The translations under genes were made by a program, and so were the position numbers. A stretch of 61,021 nucleotides of DNA, taken from NCBI GenBank assembly GCA_030145275.1, contig JAQYVV010000015.1:1-61021 (forward strand), written 5' to 3'. The stretch is from Desulfurivibrionaceae bacterium (lineage in GTDB: Bacteria > Desulfobacterota > Desulfobulbia > Desulfobulbales > VMSU01). The notes below the pieces were generated by a model that saw only the letters and a list, made by a program, of their open reading frames with translations, did not search any database and was not told the origin of the DNA. Below are positions 17,419 through 26,314 of the stretch, one piece after another (within the stretch, counting starts at the first letter, position 1; every line of letters begins with the position of its first letter).

Positions 17419-19857
17419 ATGCAGATTCTTTCTATCTCCCTGAAGAATATCAAATCCCACCGTGACCAGGAGTTACAATTTGTCAACGGCATTAACGTCC
17501 TTTCCGGTGCCAACGGGGTCGGTAAAAGCACGATTTTTGAGGCCATTGGCTACGCCCTGTTCGGGGTTGATGCCCGCGACTTCGTGGGTAACATCGAACG
17601 TTTCATCAGCATCGGTGCCAAGAAGGGAGAGATAGCCGTCACCTTCCTAAGCGATGATGGCCAAACGTATCAAGTTTCCCGTAGTGTTGGGGCCGGTTCC
17701 AAATGGCTATTGGCCAGGAAGATCGGCGATACTTTTGAAGTTGAAGACCATGCCGGAGCCTCGGAAACGGAAACGCGGCTCAAGGAACTACTAGGTCTTG
17801 AAAGTGGCCGTTCCCTTGCTGATCAATATAAATTGGTTATCGGCCCCTTCCAGAACGAATTCCTTGGTCCTTTTGTCCTCAAGCAGTCCACCAAACGCCA
17901 GGAGGCTTTTGACGAGATCCTCGGTATCGATGCCTGGCGTAAAACATATAAAGGCACCAGCACCCTGCAGGCTGCAGTCAAAAACAAGATTGATATAGTG
18001 AATGTTGAAATAGAAGGTAAACAGGAACAGATTTCCACCCTGCCTGAACGGAAAAAGGAGTTGGCAGACTCTATAGCTGAAGTTGAAGTTCAGCAGAAGA
18101 TCTTGTTAGACAAGGTAAAAACTTTAGCTGAGATCGAAAAACAACTTGCCAAACTTGATGAACAGGAAAAAACGGCTAATACGGTAAAATCAGATATCCA
18201 GATCCTGGAAAATCGTATTCGTGACGGAGAAGGGAAAACAACTGAGCAGACAAAAAGGGTTAATGAAGCAGAGAAGGCCCTTAAAGCCCTGGAAAAGAAC
18301 CGTGGAGGCCAAGAGGCATTTGCTGCCGCTGAAGCTAATCTTAAGTCATTAAGGGAGCAGGAGAAACAGAGAAGGAAGATCGAAAAAGATATAAACGCAT
18401 TGGACAAAAACGGTATACGACTTGCCCAGACCTTAAAACATGAAATTCGTGAAGTCGAGAAAGCCGAGGCACAACTGACTGACGAAGAAAACCAGCTAAA
18501 AAAAGATCAAAAGTCCCTTGAGACAGGTGATAGTTTAAGCAAAGCTGCAGCTCGTCTGCCAGAGATAAGAAAGGAGATAGAACAACTTCGTTCCAGCCAA
18601 GGACTTCTTAGGGGCAAACGAATAGCCTTACAGGAAGGGAAAGAAAAACTGGCAGAAGGGGTATGCCCGTTCTTCAAGGAACAGTGTCATAATATTGCAG
18701 GGAAAGCCCCTAGAGACGTGTTCAGCACCAAGGTAGACGAGTTGGACAGAGAAAACCTCCAATTAATCAAACGCATAGATGATCTGAACCAAGAGATCAC
18801 AGCGGCCGAGAAGGCCCGGCAAAAATTGGATTCAATTAAAATAAGAGAGGAGGTGCTTGAAAAACAGCTTAACTCCCTAACCAAGAAGCGAGATCAAAAC
18901 AATAAACGTAAAAATGCCCTGGTTGAGACTAAAAAATTGCAGGAAGAGGCCGAAAAAGAGGCCATATCCCGGAAAGAAGATCTCAAGAAGTTCAGCAATC
19001 TGGATAACGAAATAACCAAGATCGAAAATTTAAGGATTCAACATCAGGCGGCCCGAGATGCTTTTTTCGCCAATCAAAAGGATGCCCAGGATCTGAACAA
19101 TCGGCGCGAATCTCTGAAAACGATGTTAAAGCTTTTTGAGCAATTGCAGCAAGATCTTACCGACAAAAGAAAAGAGCTTGTTAAGCTGGAGAAAGATTAT
19201 GATTCCAAACGCCATTTGGAGGTTTGCGCCACCAAGGAGCAGTTGCTTGCAGATATTGCCACTATAAAACAGAAAATTAATGATCTCAGTAAGGACCGGC
19301 TCCGCCTCGAAGAAGAGGTTAAAAAAATGAAACGGATTAAAGAAGAGATCAAGGTGCGTTTAGTTAATAAAAAAAGCCTTGAAGCTAAAGAAGAGTTGAT
19401 CAAATTTCTGCGCAACAAAATATTCAAGAATGTTTCAGCCCAGCTCTCCGAACGTTTCCGCGAAGAAATAAGCCTACGGGCAGACATAATTTACCGCAAC
19501 ATTGCCGAAACCGATGAAGAGCTTTATTGGGGCGACAAATACCAGATTGTTCTTCTTGACATGGATAATGGGAAATTAAGGGAGCGAACCGATGACCAAT
19601 TGTCGGGTGGGCAGATTATGAGTGCCGTGGTCGCTCTAAGATTAGCGTTGCTGCAGACCATTGGTGCACGAGTGGCGTTTTTCGACGAGCCGACTTCAAA
19701 TCTTGATGCGGTTCGCAGGGAAAATCTGGCCCATGCCTTCCGGGCAATTGACGTTGGCCGCGAGGAAGTCACGGAACACTGGTATGACCAACTCTTCCTT
19801 ATCAGCCATGATGTTGCGTTTACCGAAGTAACAGATAAGATTATTTGCCTCGAGTAA
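17419..19857 (+). CDS. sbcC: SbcC/Rad50-type SMC-like ATPase
   Basis: 812 residues, partner of SbcD. N-terminal Walker A 'GANGVGKST' at about residue 33; long coiled coil (about 190-680) broken by a hook; C-terminal signature 'QLSGGQIMSAV' and Walker B 'VAFFDEPTSNLD'. The hook reads C416-P-F-F-K-E-Q-C423, i.e. C-x6-C rather than the canonical CPxC zinc hook. The protein is shorter than E. coli SbcC (about 1050) and nearer Rad50-like size. The start ATG is three bases after the sbcD stop, so the two are co-translated. Function: ATP-driven control of the Mre11 nuclease on DNA ends and hairpins. Confidence 0.93.
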   Translation: MQILSISLKNIKSHRDQELQFVNGINVLSGANGVGKSTIFEAIGYALFGVDARDFVGNIERFISIGAKKGEIAVTFLSDDGQTYQVSRSVGAGSKWLLARKIGDTFEVEDHAGASETETRLKELLGLESGRSLADQYKLVIGPFQNEFLGPFVLKQSTKRQEAFDEILGIDAWRKTYKGTSTLQAAVKNKIDIVNVEIEGKQEQISTLPERKKELADSIAEVEVQQKILLDKVKTLAEIEKQLAKLDEQEKTANTVKSDIQILENRIRDGEGKTTEQTKRVNEAEKALKALEKNRGGQEAFAAAEANLKSLREQEKQRRKIEKDINALDKNGIRLAQTLKHEIREVEKAEAQLTDEENQLKKDQKSLETGDSLSKAAARLPEIRKEIEQLRSSQGLLRGKRIALQEGKEKLAEGVCPFFKEQCHNIAGKAPRDVFSTKVDELDRENLQLIKRIDDLNQEITAAEKARQKLDSIKIREEVLEKQLNSLTKKRDQNNKRKNALVETKKLQEEAEKEAISRKEDLKKFSNLDNEITKIENLRIQHQAARDAFFANQKDAQDLNNRRESLKTMLKLFEQLQQDLTDKRKELVKLEKDYDSKRHLEVCATKEQLLADIATIKQKINDLSKDRLRLEEEVKKMKRIKEEIKVRLVNKKSLEAKEELIKFLRNKIFKNVSAQLSERFREEISLRADIIYRNIAETDEELYWGDKYQIVLLDMDNGKLRERTDDQLSGGQIMSAVVALRLALLQTIGARVAFFDEPTSNLDAVRRENLAHAFRAIDVGREEVTEHWYDQLFLISHDVAFTEVTDKIICLE

Positions 19858-19919
19858 TAATCTGATTTTGCCTGTAGACAATATGAAGAGGGATAATCCC
19901 CCTAAAGGATATTATCAAT

Positions 19920-20106
19920 AGTGCCTATTAACCAAACTCAGCTCAAACAAACATAACTAGCCTGGATCCCTGATAAAAACATCGGAGTCTACGCTTACCT
20001 CAGGGATGACGAGGAAAGTGATTATGCCGTCTTCGGAGTCTGCGCTTACCTCCGGCATGTTGTAAGCCGGAATCCAGTAATTAGGCTGAGTTTGCTATAG
20101 AGCCAC
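19920..20106. repeat. 0.18-kb fold-back element with two 17-nt inserts, copy 1
   Basis: The outer arms (AGTGCCTATTAACCAAACTCAGC and, inverted, around 20085-20106) form an imperfect inverted repeat. Two inner hairpins (ATCCCTGA/TCAGGGAT; CCGGC/GCCGG) each carry the 17-nt word GGAGTCTACGCTTACCT at a stem edge (19984-20000 and, with one change, 20035-20051). A near-identical copy lies inverted at 36508-36685. It fills most of the 354-bp sbcC-response regulator spacer. Confidence 0.85.
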
Positions 20107-20211
20107 TTTATCAATTAAGGAGACGAGTAAACCTTTGACTTACTAACAATTACTAGTAGAATTATAATAAATAGATCAAGCAAAACTAAAGAAACAAGGT
20201 TGCCTTACGCA

Positions 20212-20841
20212 ATGGATAACTATCTTGACACAAATTCAAAAATAAATATCCTGATCGCAGACGATAATCCGGTTGTTGCAAAAACTCTTGAATTGGCGCT
20301 TGAAAGGATTGGCTGCCAAACGGTTGGAGTTGCGACAGACGGGGAAATTGCCGTAAGCATGGCGTTTAAACTCCGTCCTGATCTTATACTGATGGACATT
20401 GAAATGCCCACGCTTGACGGACTACAGGCAACAGCACAGATATTAGAAGACTATTCTGTGCCAATAATTATTATAACATCCCACCAAGAAAAAAGTTTTG
20501 TCCAAAAAGCCAGCAAACTCGGGGTGGCGGCTTTTCTAACCAAGCCTCCTAAAACTGCAGAAATTGAAAGGGCCATCACCATAGCCCTGGCTCGTCATGG
20601 GGACCTAGAAGAGTTGCGGCGGCTCAACAAAAAGCTGCAAAAAGCATTGGATGAAATTAATACATTAAGGGGAATTATTCCTATATGCGCCTCCTGCAAA
20701 AAAATACGCGGCGATAAAGGATATTGGGAACAAATTGAACACTATATTTCCCAACACTCAAGTGCGGCATTCAGTCACGGAATCTGTCCAGATTGTGCCC
20801 GTAAACAGTACCCTGAGATGATCGATAAAATGAAATTTTAG
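20212..20841 (+). CDS. Response regulator with C-terminal CxxC/CxxC output domain
   Basis: 209 residues from ATG 20212 (AAGG 12 bases upstream; a TTG at 20200 would add four residues). The receiver domain is intact: 'LIADDNP' acidic pocket, Asp62 in 'LILMDIEMP', Thr in 'IIITSHQ' and Lys in 'FLTKPP'. A short coiled coil leads into 'IPICASCKKIRGDKGYW' and 'GICPDCARKQYPE', a Cys-rich tail common at the end of deltaproteobacterial signalling proteins; four Cys could bind zinc or a redox cofactor. No DNA-binding domain, so output is likely by protein contact. No cognate kinase is adjacent. Its stop overlaps the convergent flavoprotein stop at 20838. Confidence 0.9.
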   Translation: MDNYLDTNSKINILIADDNPVVAKTLELALERIGCQTVGVATDGEIAVSMAFKLRPDLILMDIEMPTLDGLQATAQILEDYSVPIIIITSHQEKSFVQKASKLGVAAFLTKPPKTAEIERAITIALARHGDLEELRRLNKKLQKALDEINTLRGIIPICASCKKIRGDKGYWEQIEHYISQHSSAAFSHGICPDCARKQYPEMIDKMKF

Positions 20842-22103
20842 CTACCATCTACTATGAGGTGCCTGGCGGCAGAAACTCCTGCCAACCTGCCAGTGGAAAA
20901 AGCCGCCTGCAAATTATATCCACCTGTATCTGCCTGAATATCTAAAAGTTCCCCCGCCAGAAAAAGACCTTTGGTTTTTCTCGACTCCATCGTCCTTGGC
21001 TCAATTTCTTTTACATCCACTCCACCAGCTGTGATAATGGCCTCTGCAAAAGGTCTGTGGCCGGAAACTTCTAGACGGAACTCCTTCAACCACTTTTTAA
21101 GCAATGTTCTCTCAGGTTTACTGATAGTACCACCTAGCTTTTCAGGCGATATCTTGATGCTATCCAGACAGACGGGGATCATCTCCTTTGGCAGCAAACC
21201 TCTTAGAATACTTTCCACTGTTTCCTTACTCCGGGTCTCAAGATCACGGATGAGCCTTGCATCAAGTTTTTTTTCGTCAAGTGCAGGCTTTAGATCCAGC
21301 ACAATCTCCACCTTCTTATTTATTTTCAACGCATCAACTGCAATACCACTTAAGGACAAGATAACTGGGCCAGTTACTCCAAAATTTGCAAAAACCAGCT
21401 CCCCGAATTCCTCCCCTTTTTTCTTACCGTCAATGAACATCTTCGCATTGATATTGCGAAGATTAAGGCCTGCCATCTTATGGGCTTGACTACCAACCGT
21501 AATCAGAGGCACTAGCGCAGGTCTCACGACAACAACGGCATGACCGGCTGCAGCAGCAAGCCTATATCCATCTCCGGTGGACCCGGTGGCAGGATAAGAG
21601 GCTCCTCCGCTGGCAAGAATAACGGCATGACAAGAGATTTTCTTGCCACCACAAACAACACCCTCAACCCTTCCATCTCTAAGCAATAAACTTTCTACTG
21701 GAGATGACTCTTCTATTGTCACCCCCGCTTCCCTCAACCACTTGAGCAAAACATTCAAGACATCGTGCGCCTTACCGCTTTTTGGGAAAACTCTTTTCCC
21801 TCTTTCTATTACTATTTCTAAACCAAGTTTTTCCAAAAAGAGGATAAGATCTTCATTAAAAAATTGAAAAAATGCCTGTCTCAAGAACTTGCCGGTTTTA
21901 CCAAAATGTAAGATAAAATCTGCAATTTCAGCGATATTGGTGATATTGCAGCGTCCCTTACCGGTGATACACAATTTCCGCCCTGGACGTTTCATTTTTT
22001 CAAGAATAACAACTTCAGCACCGAGTTCAGCTGCCGAACCAGCAGCCATAAGGCCAGCGGCTCCGCCTCCGATCACGATTATCTTTTTCTGTTTTTTAGT
22101 CAT
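20838..22103 (-). CDS. HI0933/YhiN-type FAD-dependent oxidoreductase
   Basis: 421 residues. N-terminal Rossmann FAD site 'IIVIGGGAAGLMAAG', then 'KPGRK'-like 'RPGRKLCITGKGRCNITN', typical of the HI0933/BaiN flavoprotein family. The second FAD contact is 'VILASGGASYPATGSTGDGY'; the C-terminal part has 'ITAGGVDVKEIEP' and 'LFLAGELLDIQADTGGYNLQAAF'. Length and motif order fit the family. Substrate unknown; a BaiN-type reductase acts on bile-acid enoates, but most members have no assigned reaction. The convergent gene overlaps it by four bases at the 3' end; upstream it is 45 bp from the SDR gene on the same strand. Confidence 0.88.
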   Translation of the reverse strand: MTKKQKKIIVIGGGAAGLMAAGSAAELGAEVVILEKMKRPGRKLCITGKGRCNITNIAEIADFILHFGKTGKFLRQAFFQFFNEDLILFLEKLGLEIVIERGKRVFPKSGKAHDVLNVLLKWLREAGVTIEESSPVESLLLRDGRVEGVVCGGKKISCHAVILASGGASYPATGSTGDGYRLAAAAGHAVVVVRPALVPLITVGSQAHKMAGLNLRNINAKMFIDGKKKGEEFGELVFANFGVTGPVILSLSGIAVDALKINKKVEIVLDLKPALDEKKLDARLIRDLETRSKETVESILRGLLPKEMIPVCLDSIKISPEKLGGTISKPERTLLKKWLKEFRLEVSGHRPFAEAIITAGGVDVKEIEPRTMESRKTKGLFLAGELLDIQADTGGYNLQAAFSTGRLAGVSAARHLIVDGS

Positions 22104-22148
22104 TATTTGGCCAGGTAAGAGGGTAAAAGAGGAAAGGTTGACAGAAGC

Positions 22149-22976
22149 TTAGCGTACAATCCGAGTCTTGCGAAAATCTCTGATTATTTTATTGAAAATA
22201 AATTGAAAGAGAAAAGGGGTAAATCTGTAAATCCACCAGCATAAACGGGCATAAAAAGGAAAAATAATAATACCTCTATTTTTTTCAACCCCGGCTAAAA
22301 TACGTTTGGCCGCCTGCTCAGGTCCCATGAAATATTTCATCACCTTGGGTTGAACTTGCTTTTCCTTATCCACGTTGACCCATGGTGTTTTATCATGAAT
22401 GGGAGTGTGCATAATACCAGGGCATACCAGATTTACCTTAATGCCAAGGTCGTGCCCCTCTACTCTCAAGGAGTTTGAAAAGCCGACCACTGCCCATTTG
22501 CTGGTGCAATAAGGGATTTCCTTAGGCACTGGAATGAGACCTGCTAAGGAACCCATATTGACAATCTGCCCGCCCCCCTGCTTTCCCATAGCGTTATAGG
22601 CAGAAATAGCGCCATAGATAACCCCCATAAGGTTAATATCCATCACGTTTTCCCAATGCTTAACGGTTAAATCGCGGGTCTCTCCGTGAAGTGCAGTTCC
22701 GGCATTATTGATCATCAGATCAATGCGGCCAAATTTATTGATTATATCCTGCACTATACGCTGAGCATTTTCATATACTGTTACATCCAGATATGCAAAA
22801 ATCGCCTTGCCACCTGCCTGATTAATCGTGTCAGCTGCTAGTTGCGCCCCTTCCTGGTCAATATCCACCACCACAACTTGGGCTCCTCTTGCCCCAAGTG
22901 CAAGGCAGAGGGACCGACCAAGGCCGGAGGCCCCACCGGTCACAATTGCAATTTTCCCTTTATAGTAATCCATCAT
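22149..22976 (-). CDS. Short-chain dehydrogenase/reductase
   Basis: 275 residues. Classical SDR: cofactor site 'VTGGASGLG' at about residue 13, Asp at the end of strand 2 ('VVVVDID', suggesting NAD(H) preference), 'NNAG', catalytic Ser in 'NMGSLAG' and 'YCTSK' (YxxxK). The C-terminal ~40 residues are hydrophobic/basic ('WWIYRFTPFLFQFIFNKII'), which could dock on the membrane. Probably co-transcribed with the flavoprotein gene 45 bp downstream. Substrate unknown; the tail is reminiscent of lipid or fatty-alcohol SDRs (inference). Confidence 0.88.
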   Translation of the reverse strand: MMDYYKGKIAIVTGGASGLGRSLCLALGARGAQVVVVDIDQEGAQLAADTINQAGGKAIFAYLDVTVYENAQRIVQDIINKFGRIDLMINNAGTALHGETRDLTVKHWENVMDINLMGVIYGAISAYNAMGKQGGGQIVNMGSLAGLIPVPKEIPYCTSKWAVVGFSNSLRVEGHDLGIKVNLVCPGIMHTPIHDKTPWVNVDKEKQVQPKVMKYFMGPEQAAKRILAGVEKNRGIIIFPFYARLCWWIYRFTPFLFQFIFNKIIRDFRKTRIVR

Positions 22977-23059
22977 GATCTTTTATAAGAATTCCAGCTA
23001 AATCCGACCATTTTGCAGTAAAGAAACATCAGAGATTGATTTTCACCTCTTGTTTCCAT

Positions 23060-23208
23060 AAGGGTAACGGTTCAGGAGCGCCCCATATTTGTTCATTTGG
23101 GCCTCCGAAGCATACTAGTGCTATGCGAGAAGGCCAGGTAAGCGTAGACTCCGAAATGGGCAGGTAGCGTAGACTCCGAAGATGGGGTGCCCCTGGACCG
23201 TTACCCTT
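23060..23208. repeat. GTAA...TTAC fold-back element B with two 17-nt-type inserts
   Basis: Arms AAGGGTAACGGT...ACCGTTACCCTT. The core matches the element at 36018-36123 in reverse complement (CATATTTGTTCATTT, GAAGCATACT). Relative to that copy it has two extra pieces, AGGTAAGCGTAGACTCC at 23136-23152 and a 16-nt form at 23162-23177; without them it would be about 116 bp. The right arm contains the stop codon of the next gene (23201). Confidence 0.8.
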
Positions 23209-23869
23209 TCTTTTCGATGATCCAGGTTCTGATATTGTTAAGATAGGAGAGTAAAACAATAACTATCATGCCGCCAATAATGTAACGGATAACATGGAGA
23301 TGCAGTTCAAGGAAATCAAAAAACAGGGTCCAGATTATGATAGCAGCCAAAGTGCCTAAAAAAACAGCGCTAAAGTTTTTTAAGAGTTTCATCTTCAGTA
23401 GATAGCCGATGATAGAACCGATAACAGGGCCTGTCACCGGCAAGGGCGTCATCACAAAAACAAAAAGTCCTATCCAGCCATATTTGGCTATTTTTTCTTT
23501 ATGCTTACGGGCCTTTCTCTCAAGCCTGAGAGAAAAAAGTCTCAGACCCCTTAGCTCAATATAATTGCTTATGGAAAGGACAAAAAGAGCGTAGGTAAAA
23601 CAGACAATAAGAACTTCGAGATAGAAATTATAAAATACGGTCCAAAATACATTTATTTCATGAAGGATACAGAGACTTATTCCGGCAGCTCTACCTCCAA
23701 ATGTATGGGCTGCAAAAACCAGCGCCAAGGCCTTGCTAATTTCCATATCGTAAATGGCATAGTACCATATAACCGCAAGACTCAGTACCGACATAACAAT
23801 ACCGACCAGCAGAATAATCCCTGCACTTGTCTGAAATATTTTTTTCCCTTGGTTTTTACTATGAATCAT
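23201..23869 (-). CDS. Small multidrug export-family (COG2426-type) membrane protein
   Basis: 222 residues with about five hydrophobic segments (for example 'AGIILLVGIVMSVLSLAVIW' near 17-36). The diagnostic stretch 'FVMTPLPVTGPVIGSIIGYLL' followed by 'FLGTLAAIIIW' matches the family named small multi-drug export protein, whose true function is unproven. The last codons (Lys-Gly-stop) lie in the right arm of a fold-back repeat, which supplies the TAA. Transcribed like the SDR, but separated from it by the repeat. Confidence 0.8.
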   Translation of the reverse strand: MIHSKNQGKKIFQTSAGIILLVGIVMSVLSLAVIWYYAIYDMEISKALALVFAAHTFGGRAAGISLCILHEINVFWTVFYNFYLEVLIVCFTYALFVLSISNYIELRGLRLFSLRLERKARKHKEKIAKYGWIGLFVFVMTPLPVTGPVIGSIIGYLLKMKLLKNFSAVFLGTLAAIIIWTLFFDFLELHLHVIRYIIGGMIVIVLLSYLNNIRTWIIEKKG

Positions 23870-24115
23870 TTTTTTCTATTTGTTTTTTTAAAATGGAACA
23901 AAATTGCCTGGACAAAATAATCCAAAGCGGGAAGAAAAACAAAGCAAAATCAGCTTTGCTTTTCTTTTATTACAATACGTTTTAGACAAGGGACGAAGTG
24001 GTAATAAAAAAAGAACAACTTCTTGCAACCGGGGAAACTTCAAGGGACTCTATCGAAGATAGCTTGAAATAATCTCAGGGGGTCTTTTCTGCCAGGAGCT
24101 TGATCTTAAAAATCC

Positions 24116-24820
24116 TTATTGCCGAGCGGCATAATAGGTTTCAATCTGCCTATTAAGACCATCAACAAACTGAAGCGAGGCTTGCAGGCATTTATCCATG
24201 TCAGGTTTGTACGAGCTTTTAATTGGTTTGGTCACCGGATTGCACGATTCATAGCCCTTCAAAAGCATTGATTGGATAAACTCTTTTTTGAAAAGGCTGG
24301 ATACATCAAAGCCCTTTAGGCCATGCATCAAAGATTCAAATATGTGTTCTACATTTTGATCCGCATCGGAAACCGCTGGAATCGACAGAGAAAGAATCTG
24401 TCTTTTTCCTTCCTCTCCAAAATTGGCCCAAAAATAATTGAGGCAATTAAAAATAAACGAGGAGAATTTTCGAACCACCTCAATTTTAGCACCGCGATAC
24501 GGGAGCAGAGATTTTTGCTGCCTGAATTGTTCATTTTCTAAATGAGGCTCCAGTAAACTTCGGGCAATCTCATTAATGCTATTGATGTTATCGTTTTTGA
24601 GCTTTTCGTATGCCAGACAATCACTATCGTATTGATCTTTGGTGCTGTTTTTAACATCTGCCATCTCCGGAAGGTCATAGGCAGATATAACAATCGTTTT
24701 ATCAGGTATCTGTATATTAATCTGGGGATTTTCGTCAGGGGAAATAGTGATACTCTGAATATGTGCTATCACAATAAAATGCGTTTCCAGACCTGCATCA
24801 ACTTGGATTATTGAGTCCAT
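24116..24820 (-). CDS. Hypothetical cytoplasmic protein
   Basis: 234 residues; I do not recognise the family. No signal peptide, membrane span or metal motif. The N-terminal ~60 residues look like a small beta domain ('VDAGLETHFIVIAHIQSI', 'QINIQIPDKTIVISAY'), the rest is alpha-helical. AGGGAA precedes the ATG by nine bases. It stands alone: the spacer downstream (23870-24115) holds nothing I can name apart from a small AAAGC/GCTTT hairpin near 23940, and upstream lies a long fold-back repeat. Coding assignment rests on length and ribosome site. Confidence 0.6.
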   Translation of the reverse strand: MDSIIQVDAGLETHFIVIAHIQSITISPDENPQINIQIPDKTIVISAYDLPEMADVKNSTKDQYDSDCLAYEKLKNDNINSINEIARSLLEPHLENEQFRQQKSLLPYRGAKIEVVRKFSSFIFNCLNYFWANFGEEGKRQILSLSIPAVSDADQNVEHIFESLMHGLKGFDVSSLFKKEFIQSMLLKGYESCNPVTKPIKSSYKPDMDKCLQASLQFVDGLNRQIETYYAARQ

Positions 24821-24912
24821 AAAGTGTTCCCTGAGTTGACTTGAATCTAACCCTTCACCTCAATGTTGTCATAATGGAGAGACAAATGTCAACTGCTAAC
24901 CTGCATAGCATA

Positions 24913-25104
24913 TCAGTTGATGCTCTCGCAAAAAGCCTTAATCAACTCCAAGATGGCTAAGCACAAAAGGTCGATATACAAGATATAGGTTTTGGACAGG
25001 GCTTCGGTAATACATATGGTATACCGAAGGTCTGTCTAAAACCTATATCGCAGTAGATCGGATTGCTATACCCTTTGGGTACTTTTTGCGACGCCATCAG
25101 TTGA
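24913..25104. repeat. 192-bp nested fold-back element at the end of the CNMP gene
   Basis: Outer arms 24913-24935 and 25082-25104 pair as TCARYTGATG...TCGCAAAAAG against CTTTTTGCGACGCCATCAGTTGA. An inner 68-bp hairpin spans 24982-25049 (GATATAGGTTTT...AAAACCTATATC). The TGA stop of the next gene (25097) lies in the right arm. Confidence 0.75.
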
Positions 25105-26188
25105 GCCATGAATCTTTTTCCTCATCAATCTTTTGCAATCCTTCCATTAAAAGATTCATAAAAGAGCCAAGGGGAGGAGAGCCTTTCTCCATATCTGATA
25201 GACCGGGAGTAAATTTAAAACTCCCCCCACTCTCTTTTAAAATTTGGTAAAATGCTTTTACTCCAGAATCACCCCTGAATTGTGCTTTGACCATTTCCCC
25301 TTTTGAAAAAGATATGCTCCCTTCTCCATGTGGGGTCTCTAAAAGAGCGACCCCTGTTTTACTGTTGTTATTGAGAAATTGACATAATTCAGCAACCGGG
25401 ATATCGCTAATCTGGCCAGAAAAAGATGCCGATGCTTCTTTGGTTTTCAGAAGATTAGACTCATTGAGCCGCTGGGCCAATATCTTGGTGATGTTCATTT
25501 GAATAGCAGGATATTTGACCAACATGTGGCGGAATTGTTCATTGTTGATTGACAAAACCTTAGCAGGCTCCACAACCCTAATGGTAGCACCTACGGGCTT
25601 TCCAGTTAACATGCTCATTTCACCAAAAATTTCACCTCGGTTCAGATAGGCTATAACCTTATCATTATCTTGAACCTCAACTTTTCCGGTCAAAAGCATA
25701 TATGTGAATATACTTTCGTCTCCCTTTTCAATTATTGTTTCGTCAACATCATACTGTTTAACTTTAACATAAGTAATCAGATCAGAGATGCACTGTTCAT
25801 CCATAACCTGGAAAAAAGAAAAACTGTTTAGTAAGCTTGTAAGTGATTCAATATCTTGTACCCCACTCTCTGGAGCCTCAGCCTTTGCCAGCATCCGCAT
25901 ATGCAAAGTGGCATACTCTGTTTCTGCTTTCTTTTTCAACTCAAACTTAATCAGGCCGGTACAACCGCTACAGTTAAAAGTTGTACGCCCTTCTTTCTCA
26001 GGAGCAAACTGCTCCTCACCTAATTTGCGGACCATAAATTCCGTCACTTCCCTGGCCAGAAAAAGACAGGTCGCCTTTTCTTTTGGCGGAGAAAATGCCA
26101 ATCCCAACAATTGGAAGTGATCGCCCCGGTTGTACATCGGGCAATCTTTTTCCTCTACGATCTCAAAAGATGCTTGGAAAAACCCCAT
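25097..26188 (-). CDS. Cyclic-nucleotide-binding-domain protein with DUF4388 (PATAN-like) tail
   Basis: 363 residues in three parts. Residues 1-110: a Cys-containing domain beginning 'CPMYNRGDHFQL' with 'CSGCTG' near 80, possibly metal- or redox-binding. About 125-245: a cNMP-binding/CAP_ED fold ('YDVDETIIEKGDESIFTYML', 'YLNRGEIFGEMSMLTGKPVGATI'). About 255-345: DUF4388 ('FSGQISDIPVAELCQFLNNN', 'ISFSKGEMVKAQF'), a signalling domain frequent in deltaproteobacteria. No DNA-binding helix was seen. GAGGAG precedes the ATG. A 35-residue membrane peptide gene lies 18 bp upstream in the same operon. The C-terminal stop is supplied by a fold-back repeat. Confidence 0.85.
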   Translation of the reverse strand: MGFFQASFEIVEEKDCPMYNRGDHFQLLGLAFSPPKEKATCLFLAREVTEFMVRKLGEEQFAPEKEGRTTFNCSGCTGLIKFELKKKAETEYATLHMRMLAKAEAPESGVQDIESLTSLLNSFSFFQVMDEQCISDLITYVKVKQYDVDETIIEKGDESIFTYMLLTGKVEVQDNDKVIAYLNRGEIFGEMSMLTGKPVGATIRVVEPAKVLSINNEQFRHMLVKYPAIQMNITKILAQRLNESNLLKTKEASASFSGQISDIPVAELCQFLNNNSKTGVALLETPHGEGSISFSKGEMVKAQFRGDSGVKAFYQILKESGGSFKFTPGLSDMEKGSPPLGSFMNLLMEGLQKIDEEKDSWLN

Positions 26189-26206
26189 TAAAGCTCCTCA
26201 AAAATA

Positions 26207-26314
26207 CTATTGGGCAATGAAATAAAGAAGAACCAAGGTTAATATGAAAAAGATTCCAACTGTAATACATACTGAATGATCTTCTGGTTCGTGTCCATGG
26301 TCATGTCCGCCCAT
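26207..26314 (-). CDS. 35-residue membrane peptide with His-rich N-terminus
   Basis: A short frame: N-terminus 'MGGHDHGHEPEDHS', then a single hydrophobic helix ('VCITVGIFFILTLVLLYFI') and 'AQ'. GAGGAG lies seven bases before the ATG (26314), as strong as that of its neighbour. It ends 18 bp before the CNMP/DUF4388 gene, so the two form an operon. Four His in the cytoplasmic or periplasmic head suggest metal or heme contact; similar tiny subunits occur in respiratory complexes, but I do not recognise this one. Called on start, ribosome site, membrane helix and position. Confidence 0.6.
   Translation of the reverse strand: MGGHDHGHEPEDHSVCITVGIFFILTLVLLYFIAQ

Noticed and set aside
16171..19857. 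Phage- or defence-type nuclease/ATPase pair
   Set aside because: Motifs and order are those of the housekeeping SbcD/SbcC (Mre11/Rad50) pair, with no adjacent defence genes.
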